From contig CAKOMC010000008.1 of the NCBI GenBank assembly GCA_934096535.1, positions 1-41,696 of the forward strand: 41,696 nucleotides of DNA, in the 5' to 3' direction. This document shows positions 1 through 8,940 of the stretch, in pieces. Made by a program: the position numbers and the translations under genes. How positions within the stretch are numbered: position 1 is the first letter of the stretch; each line of letters opens with the position of its first letter. The notes below the pieces were generated by a model, which was not told where the DNA came from, did not search any database, and was given only the letters and a program-made list of their open reading frames with translations. The stretch is from an uncultured Bacilli bacterium. Lineage in GTDB: Bacteria > Bacillota_I > Bacilli_A > RF39 > UBA660.

Positions 1-108
1 TGCCTTACAAAATTATTATACACTATTTTTTGATTTAAAAAAAGACCATTAACAAAATTTAATTTGTCAACAGTCTGGGATAAGTGTTGAAAAACATTTA
101 TCTTTTTA

Positions 109-137
109 TTTACTCTATAAAGATTTTAAATTATAAT
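109..137 (+). promoter_or_regulatory. Sigma-A-type promoter of the transglutaminase-like gene
   Basis: A TTTACT -35 box (109-114), a 17-bp spacer and a perfect TATAAT -10 box (132-137). The predicted leader is about 70 nt and contains a hairpin at 160-184 (AAAATGAT, 9-nt loop, ATCATTTT), which could be an operator or an RNA structure. Inferred from sequence only. Confidence 0.6.
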
Positions 138-217
138 ATATTGAAAAAAGCAAAGTAATAAAATGATACTTGTATAATCATTTTAAAACTTAATTAATGA
201 AGGAAGGAAATAAAAAT

Positions 218-1318
218 ATGGTAAATATCTTTACTAAATTAGAAAAAAATATGGATTATAACACTTTTAATAAAGTAAAAAGTGGTCTTTACATAGTAGC
301 AATTAATCTTAAAACAGCAAGTATATTCTTGTTGCCAGCAAATACACCTATAAATAGTACATTTTCTATAGTTGGCAATTTATTATTATTAGGATCTGTT
401 ATGCTTACAATAGAAGACGGCAAAGAAACAGCTGATATATGCAAAATAAAAGAACTATATCAAGAATTTATAAAAAATTATAGTAAAATTAACAGGATAT
501 TTAGTCTTCAAGACCCGATTGAAATTTATAAATTGTATAGTTATTTGTTATATGGTGGTTATTTATCAGTAAATCATAAATTTTTTGATGATGATAGCAA
601 TGCACGAGATATTTTAGAAATTTTAGGTGCTGATGTTCTTAATGGATACGGAGTATGTCGCAATAACGCCGCAGTATTAACAGACATTTTAAGACAAGAA
701 GGTATTATAGCTAATGAAATTGGGGTATATTATAAATCTAACAGTATAAAAATCGATGTATTAGAAGAGTCCAAATATACTAAAGACGAATTAAAAGAAT
801 GGGTCCAAAAAAATATTATTTCTGGAAGAGATTATGATTATCTTCTTAGTGTAATTGATGTATTACTTGATAAAGAACATGTTAATATAGAAATTTCTAA
901 AGAAGTAAAAAACAGCTTTTCAATTAGTAAAATTATTGGAAATCATGCAATAACATATGCCACTAAAGATGGCAAAAATTACTTTTTAGATCCGACTAAA
1001 CAACTCATTTATTATCAGACAAATAATAACAAATTTATTTGCAGCAATGAAGACTACAGTTGTAAATTTAAACCTTTATTAACATATATTACCTTTGGAA
1101 GGTTTAGTAATTATTGGAAAATGCTAAGTTTAATATCAACTAATAATACTTGTAATTTAGAAGAAGAAAGACAAAGTGTCGTCTATGTAGATAAAATTTG
1201 GGAAAAAAATAAAGACATTTTTGAAAATTTTTATAACGATAACTGTGAAATTTACCAAGAAGTATCCGCAAGACTTAATAACATAAAGAACTTATCCCTT
1301 AAATTAAAACAAAAATAG
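218..1318 (+). CDS. Transglutaminase-like (cysteine protease fold) protein
   Basis: The 366-aa protein shows the Cys-His-Asp layout of the transglutaminase-like superfamily: YGVCRNNAAVLTDILR with Cys147, then GNHAITY with His243, then YFLDPT with Asp258. In this family the Cys sits at the start of a helix and the His and Asp lie on adjacent strands; bacterial members act as peptidases or amidases as well as cross-linkers, so the substrate is unknown. No signal peptide is visible; a hydrophobic patch at about residues 30-65 might associate with the membrane. I chose the ATG at 218 because AGGAAGG (201-207) lies 10 nt before it, whereas the in-frame ATG at 197 has no ribosome site. It has its own promoter and is followed, 76 bp later, by a metallopeptidase gene. 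Fold assignment is fairly secure; biological role is not known. Confidence 0.65.
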   Translation: MVNIFTKLEKNMDYNTFNKVKSGLYIVAINLKTASIFLLPANTPINSTFSIVGNLLLLGSVMLTIEDGKETADICKIKELYQEFIKNYSKINRIFSLQDPIEIYKLYSYLLYGGYLSVNHKFFDDDSNARDILEILGADVLNGYGVCRNNAAVLTDILRQEGIIANEIGVYYKSNSIKIDVLEESKYTKDELKEWVQKNIISGRDYDYLLSVIDVLLDKEHVNIEISKEVKNSFSISKIIGNHAITYATKDGKNYFLDPTKQLIYYQTNNNKFICSNEDYSCKFKPLLTYITFGRFSNYWKMLSLISTNNTCNLEEERQSVVYVDKIWEKNKDIFENFYNDNCEIYQEVSARLNNIKNLSLKLKQK

Positions 1319-1342
1319 TAACTAAAAATATTTATTACTTAT

Positions 1343-1371
1343 TTTACAAGTTAATAAACTTAAATTATAAT
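1343..1371 (+). promoter_or_regulatory. Promoter of the HExxH metallopeptidase gene
   Basis: TTTACA (1343-1348), 17-bp spacer, TATAAT (1366-1371). The spacer contains a small palindrome, AAGTT-AATA-AACTT (1348-1361), well placed to be a repressor operator. The layout (TTTAC-17-TATAAT) is the same as at the preceding gene. Confidence 0.6.
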
Positions 1372-1394
1372 ATTTTAAAAGAAAAGGAAAATTT

Positions 1395-2819
1395 ATGATG
1401 AACGAATTATCAAATGAAAAATTAAAAGAAATATTGAATAGATGGTTATTTTTAATAAAACCTTATGTTAAGAAAACTGGTGTTAATTTTATAGATGATG
1501 AAAATTCTAAGCCATTCTTCTTAAAAGCTGTTCTTTATTATATAAAGTCGCAAAAAATAAAAGAACAGTTAGCTCAGCCACAAGCTCTAACAAACTTATA
1601 TTTAAATATTTTATTGTATGAAAGCAGTGATAGTGATTTAAAAAACACTTTAAACACTTTAAGGAATATTAAAAATTGTGAAGAAACTTGTTACTTTTTG
1701 GGAGCTTGTATTTACTATAACTATGATATAGAAAAAATAGTAGATTTTCTATTTAATTATAGCGATAAAGAAAAAGAAGCAATAAAAATCTGGATAGCCG
1801 AAAAAGAAAGATATAATGTTTTAAATTTACAGTTAGGAAATGTCTTGTCGCACTTAGATATTTTAGATAATACACTTAAAGATAAACTAGATTTAATATT
1901 TTCTGGAATTATCATGAGTACTTTTCATTATATTAGTACTCAAAGAATAAGTGACTTTGTAGTAATAAATAATAATGAATTTTATAAGCTAAATAAAGAT
2001 TCTTTGGAGCAATTATTTTTAGAATATTTAGACTATATAAAAGCACCTCAGATATGGTATGAAAAATTTTCTTATTTAAGAAAAAACAATTTTATTGAAT
2101 ATTTAAACAGTGAATCAAACCTTAATAATAATGATAGTTGTTGTTATATAGATAAGGTTGACAAAAAAAGAAAGTTAAAAATAGATAATGCTGACACAAT
2201 TATAGGATTAACCAATTTAGCCCACGAATTTGCTCATTATATTGCCGAGGAAAATGGCAATAGTGAGATATTAATTAGGGAACTACCTTCAATTTATTTT
2301 GAAAATATAGCTTGTAAATTTTTAATAGAGAAAAGCTTTGACAAAGAGAAAATAAATAAAATTGTTGTTAATAGAGGATTTACAAATTTTCTTACTTATT
2401 CAAAAATCAGTGATATTTTGTTTAAATTAAAATTGTATGCAACAAATGGCAAAATTACCAAAGAAGATTTTAAGATTCCCTTAGAATTATATCTTAAATA
2501 TATAAAATTAGAAAACAATAACAAAACCAATAATAATGAAGACTATCTTTTAGAAATATCAAGACTTGCAGATAAAAAATGTGATAAAATGAACCAATCA
2601 ATTATAGAAAATGATGTCTTTATTCTTTCAGGAATAAACTATCTAGTCGCTACTATTATTGTTGAAGAGCTTTTAAAGCGCCCTGATACTGAAACAATTC
2701 CTCAAATGTTAATAATAACTAATAGTTTTTATGATTACAATTTTAAAAAGATTCTTGATTCTCTTAATATTCAATTTTTTGATACTGATGTCGAGAAATT
2801 AAAGCTTTTAAAAAAATAG
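1395..2819 (+). CDS. M3-like zinc metallopeptidase (gluzincin)
   Basis: This 474-aa protein carries a zinc-peptidase motif HEFAH at residues 277-281 (His277, Glu278, His281). The segment RELPSIYFEN follows at 295-304, matching the third-ligand region of the M3 family (thimet oligopeptidase/PepF type, EAPS..LEN), so Glu296 is the likely third zinc ligand. The rest is a helical scaffold as expected for M3 enzymes, though shorter than PepF (about 600 aa). No signal peptide or membrane segment is seen, so cytosolic oligopeptide cleavage is the simplest role. The ATG at 1395 is followed by a second ATG (1398); GAAAAGGAAA just upstream serves either. It stands between a transglutaminase-like gene and an unknown gene on the same strand, each with its own promoter, which looks like an accessory cluster. 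Membership of M3 proper rather than a sister family is uncertain. Confidence 0.7.
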   Translation: MMNELSNEKLKEILNRWLFLIKPYVKKTGVNFIDDENSKPFFLKAVLYYIKSQKIKEQLAQPQALTNLYLNILLYESSDSDLKNTLNTLRNIKNCEETCYFLGACIYYNYDIEKIVDFLFNYSDKEKEAIKIWIAEKERYNVLNLQLGNVLSHLDILDNTLKDKLDLIFSGIIMSTFHYISTQRISDFVVINNNEFYKLNKDSLEQLFLEYLDYIKAPQIWYEKFSYLRKNNFIEYLNSESNLNNNDSCCYIDKVDKKRKLKIDNADTIIGLTNLAHEFAHYIAEENGNSEILIRELPSIYFENIACKFLIEKSFDKEKINKIVVNRGFTNFLTYSKISDILFKLKLYATNGKITKEDFKIPLELYLKYIKLENNNKTNNNEDYLLEISRLADKKCDKMNQSIIENDVFILSGINYLVATIIVEELLKRPDTETIPQMLIITNSFYDYNFKKILDSLNIQFFDTDVEKLKLLKK

Positions 2820-2824
2820 ATTAG

Positions 2825-2998
2825 CTATTATTTGATTATAATATTACGCAAAATATACTAAAAAATGGTTATGGTCATAAAGAAGAAATTACTCCAAAAA
2901 AATTGAATTTTATTCTAGAAAAGTTAAAAAAAGCTACAGAACTTGCTAAAACTATAACTATTAACAAAATGAAAAAAGCAAAAAAACAAGAAAATTAA
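2825..2998 (+). pseudogene. Relic 3' end duplicating the gene at 3112-4332
   Basis: The frame from 2825 to the TAA at 2996-2998 has no start or upstream domain but reads FDYNITQ...ITPKKLNFILEKLKKATELAKT, the same as the C-terminus of the intact protein ending at 4332 (TYNIIQ...ITPEKMNFILEKLKEATELAKT). DNA identity over the best 65 bp (about 2910-2975 against 4217-4282) is about 90 percent by eye. This is the tail of a second, mostly deleted copy, directly abutting the stop of the metallopeptidase gene, so a tandem duplication followed by deletion is likely. Confidence 0.85.
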
Positions 2999-3076
2999 AG
3001 AAGAAAATGCTTTTAGAATTTAAAGATAAACAAAATATTTATTATTAGCTATTTTTTTTAAGAAGAGCAAGAAGTA

Positions 3077-3085
3077 TGCTATAAT
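3077..3085 (+). promoter_or_regulatory. Extended -10 promoter for the 3112 gene
   Basis: TGCTATAAT (extended -10, hexamer 3080-3085) lies 27 bp before the start codon; no good -35 box is visible, as usual for extended -10 promoters. A ribosome site (AAAAGGAAATG) follows. Confidence 0.5.
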
Positions 3086-3111
3086 ATTTAGCAAGAAAAG
3101 GAAATGATTAA

Positions 3112-4332
3112 ATGACAACAAATTACGATTACATAAGTGGCATAGAGATTTATGCTGTTTTAAAGGGAATGGGTATTGACGATAGTTCTTCCCACACAAT
3201 AATAGCGAAAGGTAATAAAGAAAAGGTTGACTTTTGGGAAGGCTTAGAAATATATCATAGTGGAACTTATTATGCCGTAGTTAAGGGAAGGATTCCTTTA
3301 GAAGTAGCCAATATTATATATGCCAAATATCCGAATAATCCTTACGGCATTAGGGTTGAAGGTGGCAGCTATGATTATATTCCAATCGAACATGCCGTTG
3401 ATGATGAATTTATGGAAGAAACTAAAAAGGCAGAAAAAGAAAGTCATAATTTTTTTGAACTTAATACTAAATATAAAGAAGCAGAAAAAAAGCTGGGTGC
3501 AAGGAATAATAAAAACAAATATATAAAATTATATCATGTCGACACAAGAGAAGGACTTATCATTCTACTTTCAGAATTAGCTGATTATTACGCAAGAAAA
3601 CAAGGCCTAGAAGAAACTGCTGTAAAAAATCATGATAAAATAATGGCTATGGTTAATACCGAATTGTTAAAAAAATTAAATCCGACAATAACTAGATATG
3701 AATGGTTAAAAGATAATAAAGGTTTTATATATAGCTTGGCAAATCCTATTAACGATGATTTTACTTGCCGTTTAAAAGCAGAACTTGAGGAATTTGATAA
3801 AACGGTTAATCCATATTTAAACAATGATATTGAGTTAGATTCTATAGATAATTATACACAAAAAGTTGCCATTAATGGTAGTGTTTTTAGTGATTTTGAT
3901 AGCAGAGATTATAATGGCTATAGAGAAAACTGTTGTACTATGATAATACGACCAATTAATGAAGAAAGCCATATTACATATAGTAGAAGAGCTGAGAAAT
4001 TTTTATATCAATTAATATATTATTTTGGGCAAAAGGAATATTTAATTGTAAATCATACTCTTTCCTTTGCGGCGGCGGATAATGGTCAAAATAACGAATG
4101 CCTTTATATGGACTATTCGAGGATTAATCAGAAGCAAAAATTTGAATTTACTTATAATATTATCCAAAAAACATTGGAAACTAAGCTAGATAGTAAAGAG
4201 ACAATTACTCCCGAGAAAATGAATTTTATTCTAGAAAAGTTAAAAGAAGCCACAGAACTTGCTAAAACTATAACTATTAACAATATGGCCAAAACAGAAA
4301 AAACTAGAAAACTAGTAAATAAGGAAAACTAG
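3112..4332 (+). CDS. Conserved-looking protein of unknown function
   Basis: I do not recognise this 406-aa soluble protein. It has no signal peptide or membrane segment. The N-terminal ~90 residues look like a compact alpha/beta unit (YYAVVKGRIPLEVANIIYAKYP), followed by a charged Glu/Lys linker (about 100-130), a mixed central region and a helical, lysine-rich tail. The start is supported by AAAAGGAAA 7-8 nt upstream. The same C-terminal tail is present as a relic at 2825-2998, so the family was once present in at least two tandem copies here; that kind of local expansion is typical of fast-evolving accessory genes. It ends just before a shared terminator facing the Tad-like operon. Confidence 0.8.
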   Translation: MTTNYDYISGIEIYAVLKGMGIDDSSSHTIIAKGNKEKVDFWEGLEIYHSGTYYAVVKGRIPLEVANIIYAKYPNNPYGIRVEGGSYDYIPIEHAVDDEFMEETKKAEKESHNFFELNTKYKEAEKKLGARNNKNKYIKLYHVDTREGLIILLSELADYYARKQGLEETAVKNHDKIMAMVNTELLKKLNPTITRYEWLKDNKGFIYSLANPINDDFTCRLKAELEEFDKTVNPYLNNDIELDSIDNYTQKVAINGSVFSDFDSRDYNGYRENCCTMIIRPINEESHITYSRRAEKFLYQLIYYFGQKEYLIVNHTLSFAAADNGQNNECLYMDYSRINQKQKFEFTYNIIQKTLETKLDSKETITPEKMNFILEKLKEATELAKTITINNMAKTEKTRKLVNKEN

Positions 4333-4365
4333 TATATAAAATCAAAAGTTAAATATATTATTGTA

Positions 4366-4408
4366 GAAAAAGAGCCTTACCACTATAGATAAGACTCTGT
4401 TTTTTATT
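4366..4408. terminator. Bidirectional terminator between convergent genes
   Basis: Stem AGAG-C-CTTA (4371-4379) with TAAG-A-CTCT (4390-4398), an A-run on the left and GTTTTTT on the right. On the minus strand the central pair becomes a G-U wobble, so it works best for the minus-strand operon. Confidence 0.75.
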
Positions 4409-4434
4409 ATTAAATTAATATAAGAAAATTACTT

Positions 4435-5193
4435 TTATTTGATACGATAAGATTCACCATCTAATTCTTTAAAAGTATATTCTTTCTTCATTTTAGGAAG
4501 TTCCATAGAAACGGGAGCTTCTTCTTTATTTTCGAATACTTCCTTTTCATCAAAAGAAATTACATCATCTTCGTTATCTAAACCTGATTCTAAATCATTT
4601 TCATCATTTACAGGGAAAGCACTTTCTAAAGTAACTGGACTTGATGCCTTAGAATCATTACTTTCTGAAATGTCAGTACTATCTTTCCTGTCTTCTTCTG
4701 ATGGAGATACTTCCTCTTTATCTTCTTTTTTAGAAAAATCAAAGACATTATTATTTTCAGATTTTTCTTTTAAATTTTGTAAAAAGAATTCTTCAAAATT
4801 ACTAATTTCTTCATCTTTTAAAACAGGAATACTAGTAGTAGTTTCTTCAATAACATCAACCGGACTAGTCTCCTTGGCAGCATCATTAACCTTAGGTTCT
4901 TGAAAAGAAACACCAGAATACTTATCATCCTTTTCCTCTTTAGCTTCCTCACTATCAAAAGAAACTTCTTCAAAAGTTTGAGGTTCTTCCTTTACCTCCG
5001 GCACTGGCTCTTTAAACTCAACTTTATCTTTTGGCTCTTCTTTCTTTTCATCTTCATCTAATGAATTATTTTTCGCATCTTTTAATGCTAAAATCAAAGT
5101 AATAATAAATAAGACTACAAAGATAGCGATTAAACATACTAAAATTATAGGGAAATTACTATTACTATACAAATTATTTATAAACTTTTCCAT
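4435..5193 (-). CDS. Acidic single-pass membrane protein, last gene of the Tad-like operon
   Basis: A 252-aa protein with one transmembrane helix at about residues 14-38 (ILVCLIAIFVVLFIITLILAL) and a long low-complexity tail rich in Glu, Asp, Lys and Ser that is probably disordered. A short ordered motif closes the protein (MELPKMKKEYTFKELDGESYRIK region, residues ~230-252), the part most likely to be conserved. A ribosome site, AGAAGG, precedes the ATG. It lies 71 bp downstream of tadC on the same strand, so it probably belongs to that transcript and may be an assembly or anchoring factor; this is inferred from position only. Confidence 0.7.
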   Translation of the reverse strand: MEKFINNLYSNSNFPIILVCLIAIFVVLFIITLILALKDAKNNSLDEDEKKEEPKDKVEFKEPVPEVKEEPQTFEEVSFDSEEAKEEKDDKYSGVSFQEPKVNDAAKETSPVDVIEETTTSIPVLKDEEISNFEEFFLQNLKEKSENNNVFDFSKKEDKEEVSPSEEDRKDSTDISESNDSKASSPVTLESAFPVNDENDLESGLDNEDDVISFDEKEVFENKEEAPVSMELPKMKKEYTFKELDGESYRIK

Positions 5194-5264
5194 ACTTAAA
5201 ACCTTCTATTCTTAAATTTAGATTACCATAAATATTTACTTATTGCAATAAATTTTCTTATATT

Positions 5265-5921
5265 CTATAAATATTTAGGGCCTAGTAAAATAATTAATAA
5301 GACTAATATCAAAAAAATAATACTTATAAAAATTATTTTAACAGGAATACTATTGATATTTTTTTCTAACTCAATTCTTTTATCTTGTTCAGTTTTTTCG
5401 ATAATACTTGTAGCAGCTTCTTTGGTATCTTTACTACTTAAAAGTAAAATACTATCACTAAAAGAAAATTCTGGTATAAAGTTAACTAAATTAGTAACAA
5501 TATCATTATAATTATTATATTTAGGAAGTAAATAATTGATTTCTTTAGTTAAATCATTATCAATATTACGACTTACCATCTTAAAGACTAAAAAGGCATC
5601 ATTACTTCTTTCGAGTCCTAAAAGATAAAGTTTCATAAAATTTTCTAAATCACTTTTAATAATTTCAGCCCGCCTTAGAAGACGAGAATTAATAAGCATA
5701 TCTTCATATAAATAATGAAAAAGAATAGTAAATAGAAAACTTAAGAAAATACCATAAACCGGAATTAATAAAAGACCAATAAACATTACAAATTCAATTA
5801 AAAGACGAGTGATTAAAAATGTATCAATACGCATTTTATTCTCATTTCCAAGTCTTTTAATTTTTTTACTTAAGGTAAGTAAATATTTTTTTGGATATAT
5901 AACTTTAACAAAACTATTCAC
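5265..5921 (-). CDS. tadC: TadC-like type II/IV pilus platform protein
   Basis: 218 aa with two N-terminal transmembrane helices (about 47-80), a cytoplasmic helical T2SF-like segment (SDSILLLSSKDTKEAATSIIEK) and a C-terminal transmembrane helix ending in LLGPKYL. This is the topology of the T2SF half-proteins TadB/TadC, which form the inner-membrane platform of tight-adherence (Flp) pilus machines; TadC proteins are usually 280-310 aa, so this one is short at the N-terminus. It begins with GTG inside the end of tadB (8-bp overlap), with GGAGG upstream, so the two are translationally coupled. Assignment rests on topology and operon context. Confidence 0.7.
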   Translation of the reverse strand: MNSFVKVIYPKKYLLTLSKKIKRLGNENKMRIDTFLITRLLIEFVMFIGLLLIPVYGIFLSFLFTILFHYLYEDMLINSRLLRRAEIIKSDLENFMKLYLLGLERSNDAFLVFKMVSRNIDNDLTKEINYLLPKYNNYNDIVTNLVNFIPEFSFSDSILLLSSKDTKEAATSIIEKTEQDKRIELEKNINSIPVKIIFISIIFLILVLLIILLGPKYL

Positions 5922-6903
5922 TTTGAACCTCCAAGATATTCTTTATGATATAAATATAAATACTATATATTATGATAACCCCTACCACTAAGTACAAGCC
6001 TTTTCCACTCATAAGTTTGGCAAAGTAATCTAAGTTAATAAATAAACCAAAAATAAAGACTAATAAAGGAATCATTAAGACAATTAAGAAAAGATAATTA
6101 TAAATATCAATAATTTTAAAGGTATTTTCTTTTTCTTCATAAGTCTTAATATTTTCATTTATAATATATTTATAAGCATTTAAATAACTAATATTTAAAA
6201 GACTAGCTATTTTTAGATTTTGATAAATGGCTAAGACTTCTTTTATTTTACTACGATTATAAAATTTAAGATAAGCATCTTCTAAACTAATATTATGTTT
6301 AAGGTCTTTTAATATTTTATTTAATTCATCGGTTATATCACCATCTAAATTGGAAATGGCATACCTTATTGCTTCATCAATAGTTTTCTTTTGATTTAAA
6401 CCATAATAAATATACTTTGTACTTTTAAAAACATCTTTTAAAATACGATTAGTTCTTTTAATATATAAATATTTCCAAAATAAGTCTGGTAAGAAATAAC
6501 TTGCTAAAAAGGCAATAATAAAGATAAAGGAACTAGTTGGTAAAAGATTTAAAACAACCCCAATTAAAGAGAAAGACAAAGAAGCAATAACAATTACTAG
6601 TTTGATAGTAAAATAGTCGGTGGGAGTCACTTTATCACGATTAATTTCTAAAATGTATTTATCATATTTTAGAGATATTTTATTTACAAATTTATAACGA
6701 CTTAAACCATTACTTAAATTATGAATAATTTTAAAGAAACCATCTTCTATTTTCGTCAAAAGAGAGGTATTTTCTTTAGGAATATCCAGACTAAAGCGAC
6801 TAATACGACGCACTTTTTTCTGAGTATCAGCAATTTTTAAAAGAAATATTCCTACACTTAGAGTGATAATAACAATTATTATTTGAACTATATAAATAGA
6901 CAT
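5914..6903 (-). CDS. tadB: TadB-like pilus platform protein
   Basis: 329 aa: an N-terminal anchor helix, a cytoplasmic stretch, two central helices (about 105-150), a T2SF cytoplasmic domain (DEAIRYAISNLDGDITDELNKILKDLKHNISLEDAYLKF resembles the F-domain repeat; about residues 165-245) and two C-terminal helices. TadB partners TadC in the membrane platform of Flp-type pili or related secretion machines. It follows tadA by 2 bp and overlaps tadC by 8 bp. Sequence conservation is low, so the tadB/tadC labels are assigned by order in the operon. Confidence 0.75.
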   Translation of the reverse strand: MSIYIVQIIIVIITLSVGIFLLKIADTQKKVRRISRFSLDIPKENTSLLTKIEDGFFKIIHNLSNGLSRYKFVNKISLKYDKYILEINRDKVTPTDYFTIKLVIVIASLSFSLIGVVLNLLPTSSFIFIIAFLASYFLPDLFWKYLYIKRTNRILKDVFKSTKYIYYGLNQKKTIDEAIRYAISNLDGDITDELNKILKDLKHNISLEDAYLKFYNRSKIKEVLAIYQNLKIASLLNISYLNAYKYIINENIKTYEEKENTFKIIDIYNYLFLIVLMIPLLVFIFGLFINLDYFAKLMSGKGLYLVVGVIIIYSIYIYIIKNILEVQSE

Positions 6904-6905
6904 AG

Positions 6906-8108
6906 TTACACCCCAAAGATATCATCTAGGGTATTATTTCCCATATCTTTAATCTTTTTATAAGTAAAATTACTTTCTTTAATTAAACTAAAAGTATTAT
7001 CTTTGTAAATAAAGACATCTTTAAGGCCACTCGTTTGTACTTCTTTAATACCAGTTACGCGAATTTTTTTATCATTACCTTTTTCCATGTAAACTAAAAT
7101 ATCAAAACCAGTATAAATAGAGGCAATAACATTATCACGGTCCATATTAGGATTTTCTAACATAACATTGGTAACTAAGTTAGCCAAAGTAAATTTACGA
7201 ATATCAAAGCTGGAAATAATCCCCTGCTCTTTATTAACCAGTTTAAGAAGAGTATCGGCATTTTTATTGGCATAGATTAAGTAAGAGGGACTTAAGGCTT
7301 CTAAAACATTAATATCTGAGGTATTAGTGGTAACTATTTGATGAGGGCTGCTAATATTTTCTTTTAGACCAGCATAAACTATTCTTTCGTTAGTAGGAAT
7401 AAAATTCATTAAAGTATTAATTAAAGTTCTCTTACCACTACTTTTATTACCACAAACCAAGATGTTTAGTTTAGCTTTAACAGCGGCTTCTAGGAATCTA
7501 GCCATATATGGAGTAAGAGTTCCTAAACGAATTAGTTCTTCAATACTTTCTAAGGTTTTATCTGTTTTACTGATAGTAAGAACAGGATTGTCTACTAAAG
7601 GAGGCATTAAAAGTGTAATTCTATCATCACTTAAAGTTTTAAAAGTAATATAAGCCTCATCTAAAGAGATATTTAAATTATTTTTACGGGCTAAGTTGGT
7701 TACTGTTTTTATTATATGTTCATTATTAATGAATGATATCGATGGGTCTTGATGGTAACCAGTAGTTGTTAAAACATAAACAGAACTTGGTGAATTAACA
7801 AAAATTTTCTTTACCGAAGTATCATTCATAACTTCGGTGATAGGACCAATACCATAAATCTCATTATCAATTAAATTATACAAGTATTGTTTTTCTAAAG
7901 TACTAAGATTTAAAGATTTAGTATACTCATCAATTTTACTATGAACATCAGTTTCTTTAAGACCTAGGGAAACTTCATCTATTAAACTAAAAGTGATATC
8001 ATTTTTAATTTTTTCTAAAGTTTGTTTATCTTGAAAGATTTCATAGTCATTTAATTTTAAAAGATTAGTATTTTCAATATTAAAAGCATTTGCTAAGGTT
8101 TTAGTCAT
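6906..8108 (-). CDS. tadA: TadA/CpaF-family secretion ATPase with eroded catalytic motifs
   Basis: 400 aa. The N-terminal CpaF domain is clear (EIYGIGPITEVMNDTSVKKIFVNSPSSVYV, about 85-115), followed by the RecA-like fold. The usual motifs are damaged: the P-loop is GNKSSGKRT, with Arg where the Mg-binding Ser/Thr should be; the Walker B region reads PSYLIYANKNAD where the family has PDRIIVGE.RG, so the catalytic Glu is missing; and the T.HAN His-box is replaced by ISSFDIRK. The Asp-box after the P-loop (normally TIED) reads YAGLKE. The reading frame is intact and the gene sits in a tight operon (8-bp overlap with tadZ, 2 bp to tadB), so it seems to be kept as a protein. It may be a structural or regulatory subunit rather than a motor. 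A divergent but active ATPase cannot be excluded from sequence alone. Confidence 0.8.
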   Translation of the reverse strand: MTKTLANAFNIENTNLLKLNDYEIFQDKQTLEKIKNDITFSLIDEVSLGLKETDVHSKIDEYTKSLNLSTLEKQYLYNLIDNEIYGIGPITEVMNDTSVKKIFVNSPSSVYVLTTTGYHQDPSISFINNEHIIKTVTNLARKNNLNISLDEAYITFKTLSDDRITLLMPPLVDNPVLTISKTDKTLESIEELIRLGTLTPYMARFLEAAVKAKLNILVCGNKSSGKRTLINTLMNFIPTNERIVYAGLKENISSPHQIVTTNTSDINVLEALSPSYLIYANKNADTLLKLVNKEQGIISSFDIRKFTLANLVTNVMLENPNMDRDNVIASIYTGFDILVYMEKGNDKKIRVTGIKEVQTSGLKDVFIYKDNTFSLIKESNFTYKKIKDMGNNTLDDIFGV

Positions 8109-8871
8109 TATCTTGTCCTCCCATAATATCCGCTGCTAAGTTAAGCAAGGCTGTATAGTCTTTTTGATAATGTTTTAGGGCTTTACTATTTAAAGTTATT
8201 ATCTTGCCGTCCATAATATTTTTTTCCATATCGGTAATGTAAAATTCGTTAGATAAGTGATAATCAATATTAGCTTTAATAATGTTTTTAATGTCATAAA
8301 AGCTAAAGTATTGTTTTAAAGGATTGACACTTTCATTTAGAAGGATACGATATTTATGAATATTTAAGTTATCAAAAAGGGTTACCATGTTTTTAGTGTT
8401 TTTTAAATCCATTGGACAGTTAGTAGTAACAAGTAAGGCCATATCACAAAAATCAAGGGCAAAGACATTAATTTCATTTAAGATATGAGTCATATCAATT
8501 AGGATAGCATCATAAATGAAAGAAGCTTTTTCTAGGATAATATTGATTAGAGAGTTATTAATTTTATTAAAGTCTCTAGGGTCGGTCGAAGCCGGCAAAA
8601 TATCAATATAATCATCATATTTAACAACATAGTCATTTAAGGAATCATAAGTATTATGTTCAATATCATATAGCATGTTACAAATATTCTTTTGATATGG
8701 AGTATTTAAAATTAAGGCAAGACCGCCGTTGGTTAAATCTAAGTCAATAAGTAAAACTTTCTTATTTAGACTTTCAATGATACCAGCAAGATTAGCGGTT
8801 AAAATGGTTTTGCCCACTCCTCCTTTGCCACTGGTAATGCAAACAACTTTTCCTTTGCGTAAATTTTTCAT
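8101..8871 (-). CDS. tadZ: TadZ/CpaE-like MinD/ParA-family ATPase
   Basis: 256 aa, beginning with the deviant Walker A motif SGKGGVGKTILTANLAG (about 14-30), which is typical of MinD/ParA ATPases, followed by LLIDLDLTNGG (switch I region) and AILIDMTH (Walker B). CpaE/TadZ proteins use this fold to position Tad pilus machines at the cell pole or membrane. The N-terminal receiver-like domain of classical CpaE is absent. Unlike its neighbour tadA, all nucleotide-binding motifs look intact. First gene of the operon tadZ-tadA-tadB-tadC-membrane protein; its 3' end overlaps tadA by 8 bp. Confidence 0.8.
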   Translation of the reverse strand: MKNLRKGKVVCITSGKGGVGKTILTANLAGIIESLNKKVLLIDLDLTNGGLALILNTPYQKNICNMLYDIEHNTYDSLNDYVVKYDDYIDILPASTDPRDFNKINNSLINIILEKASFIYDAILIDMTHILNEINVFALDFCDMALLVTTNCPMDLKNTKNMVTLFDNLNIHKYRILLNESVNPLKQYFSFYDIKNIIKANIDYHLSNEFYITDMEKNIMDGKIITLNSKALKHYQKDYTALLNLAADIMGGQDND

Positions 8872-8940
8872 ATAATTAATCCCTCTTTATTATCTATAAT
8901 CTAAAAAGATTATAACACGACTTTCAAGGGAAAGTAAATC

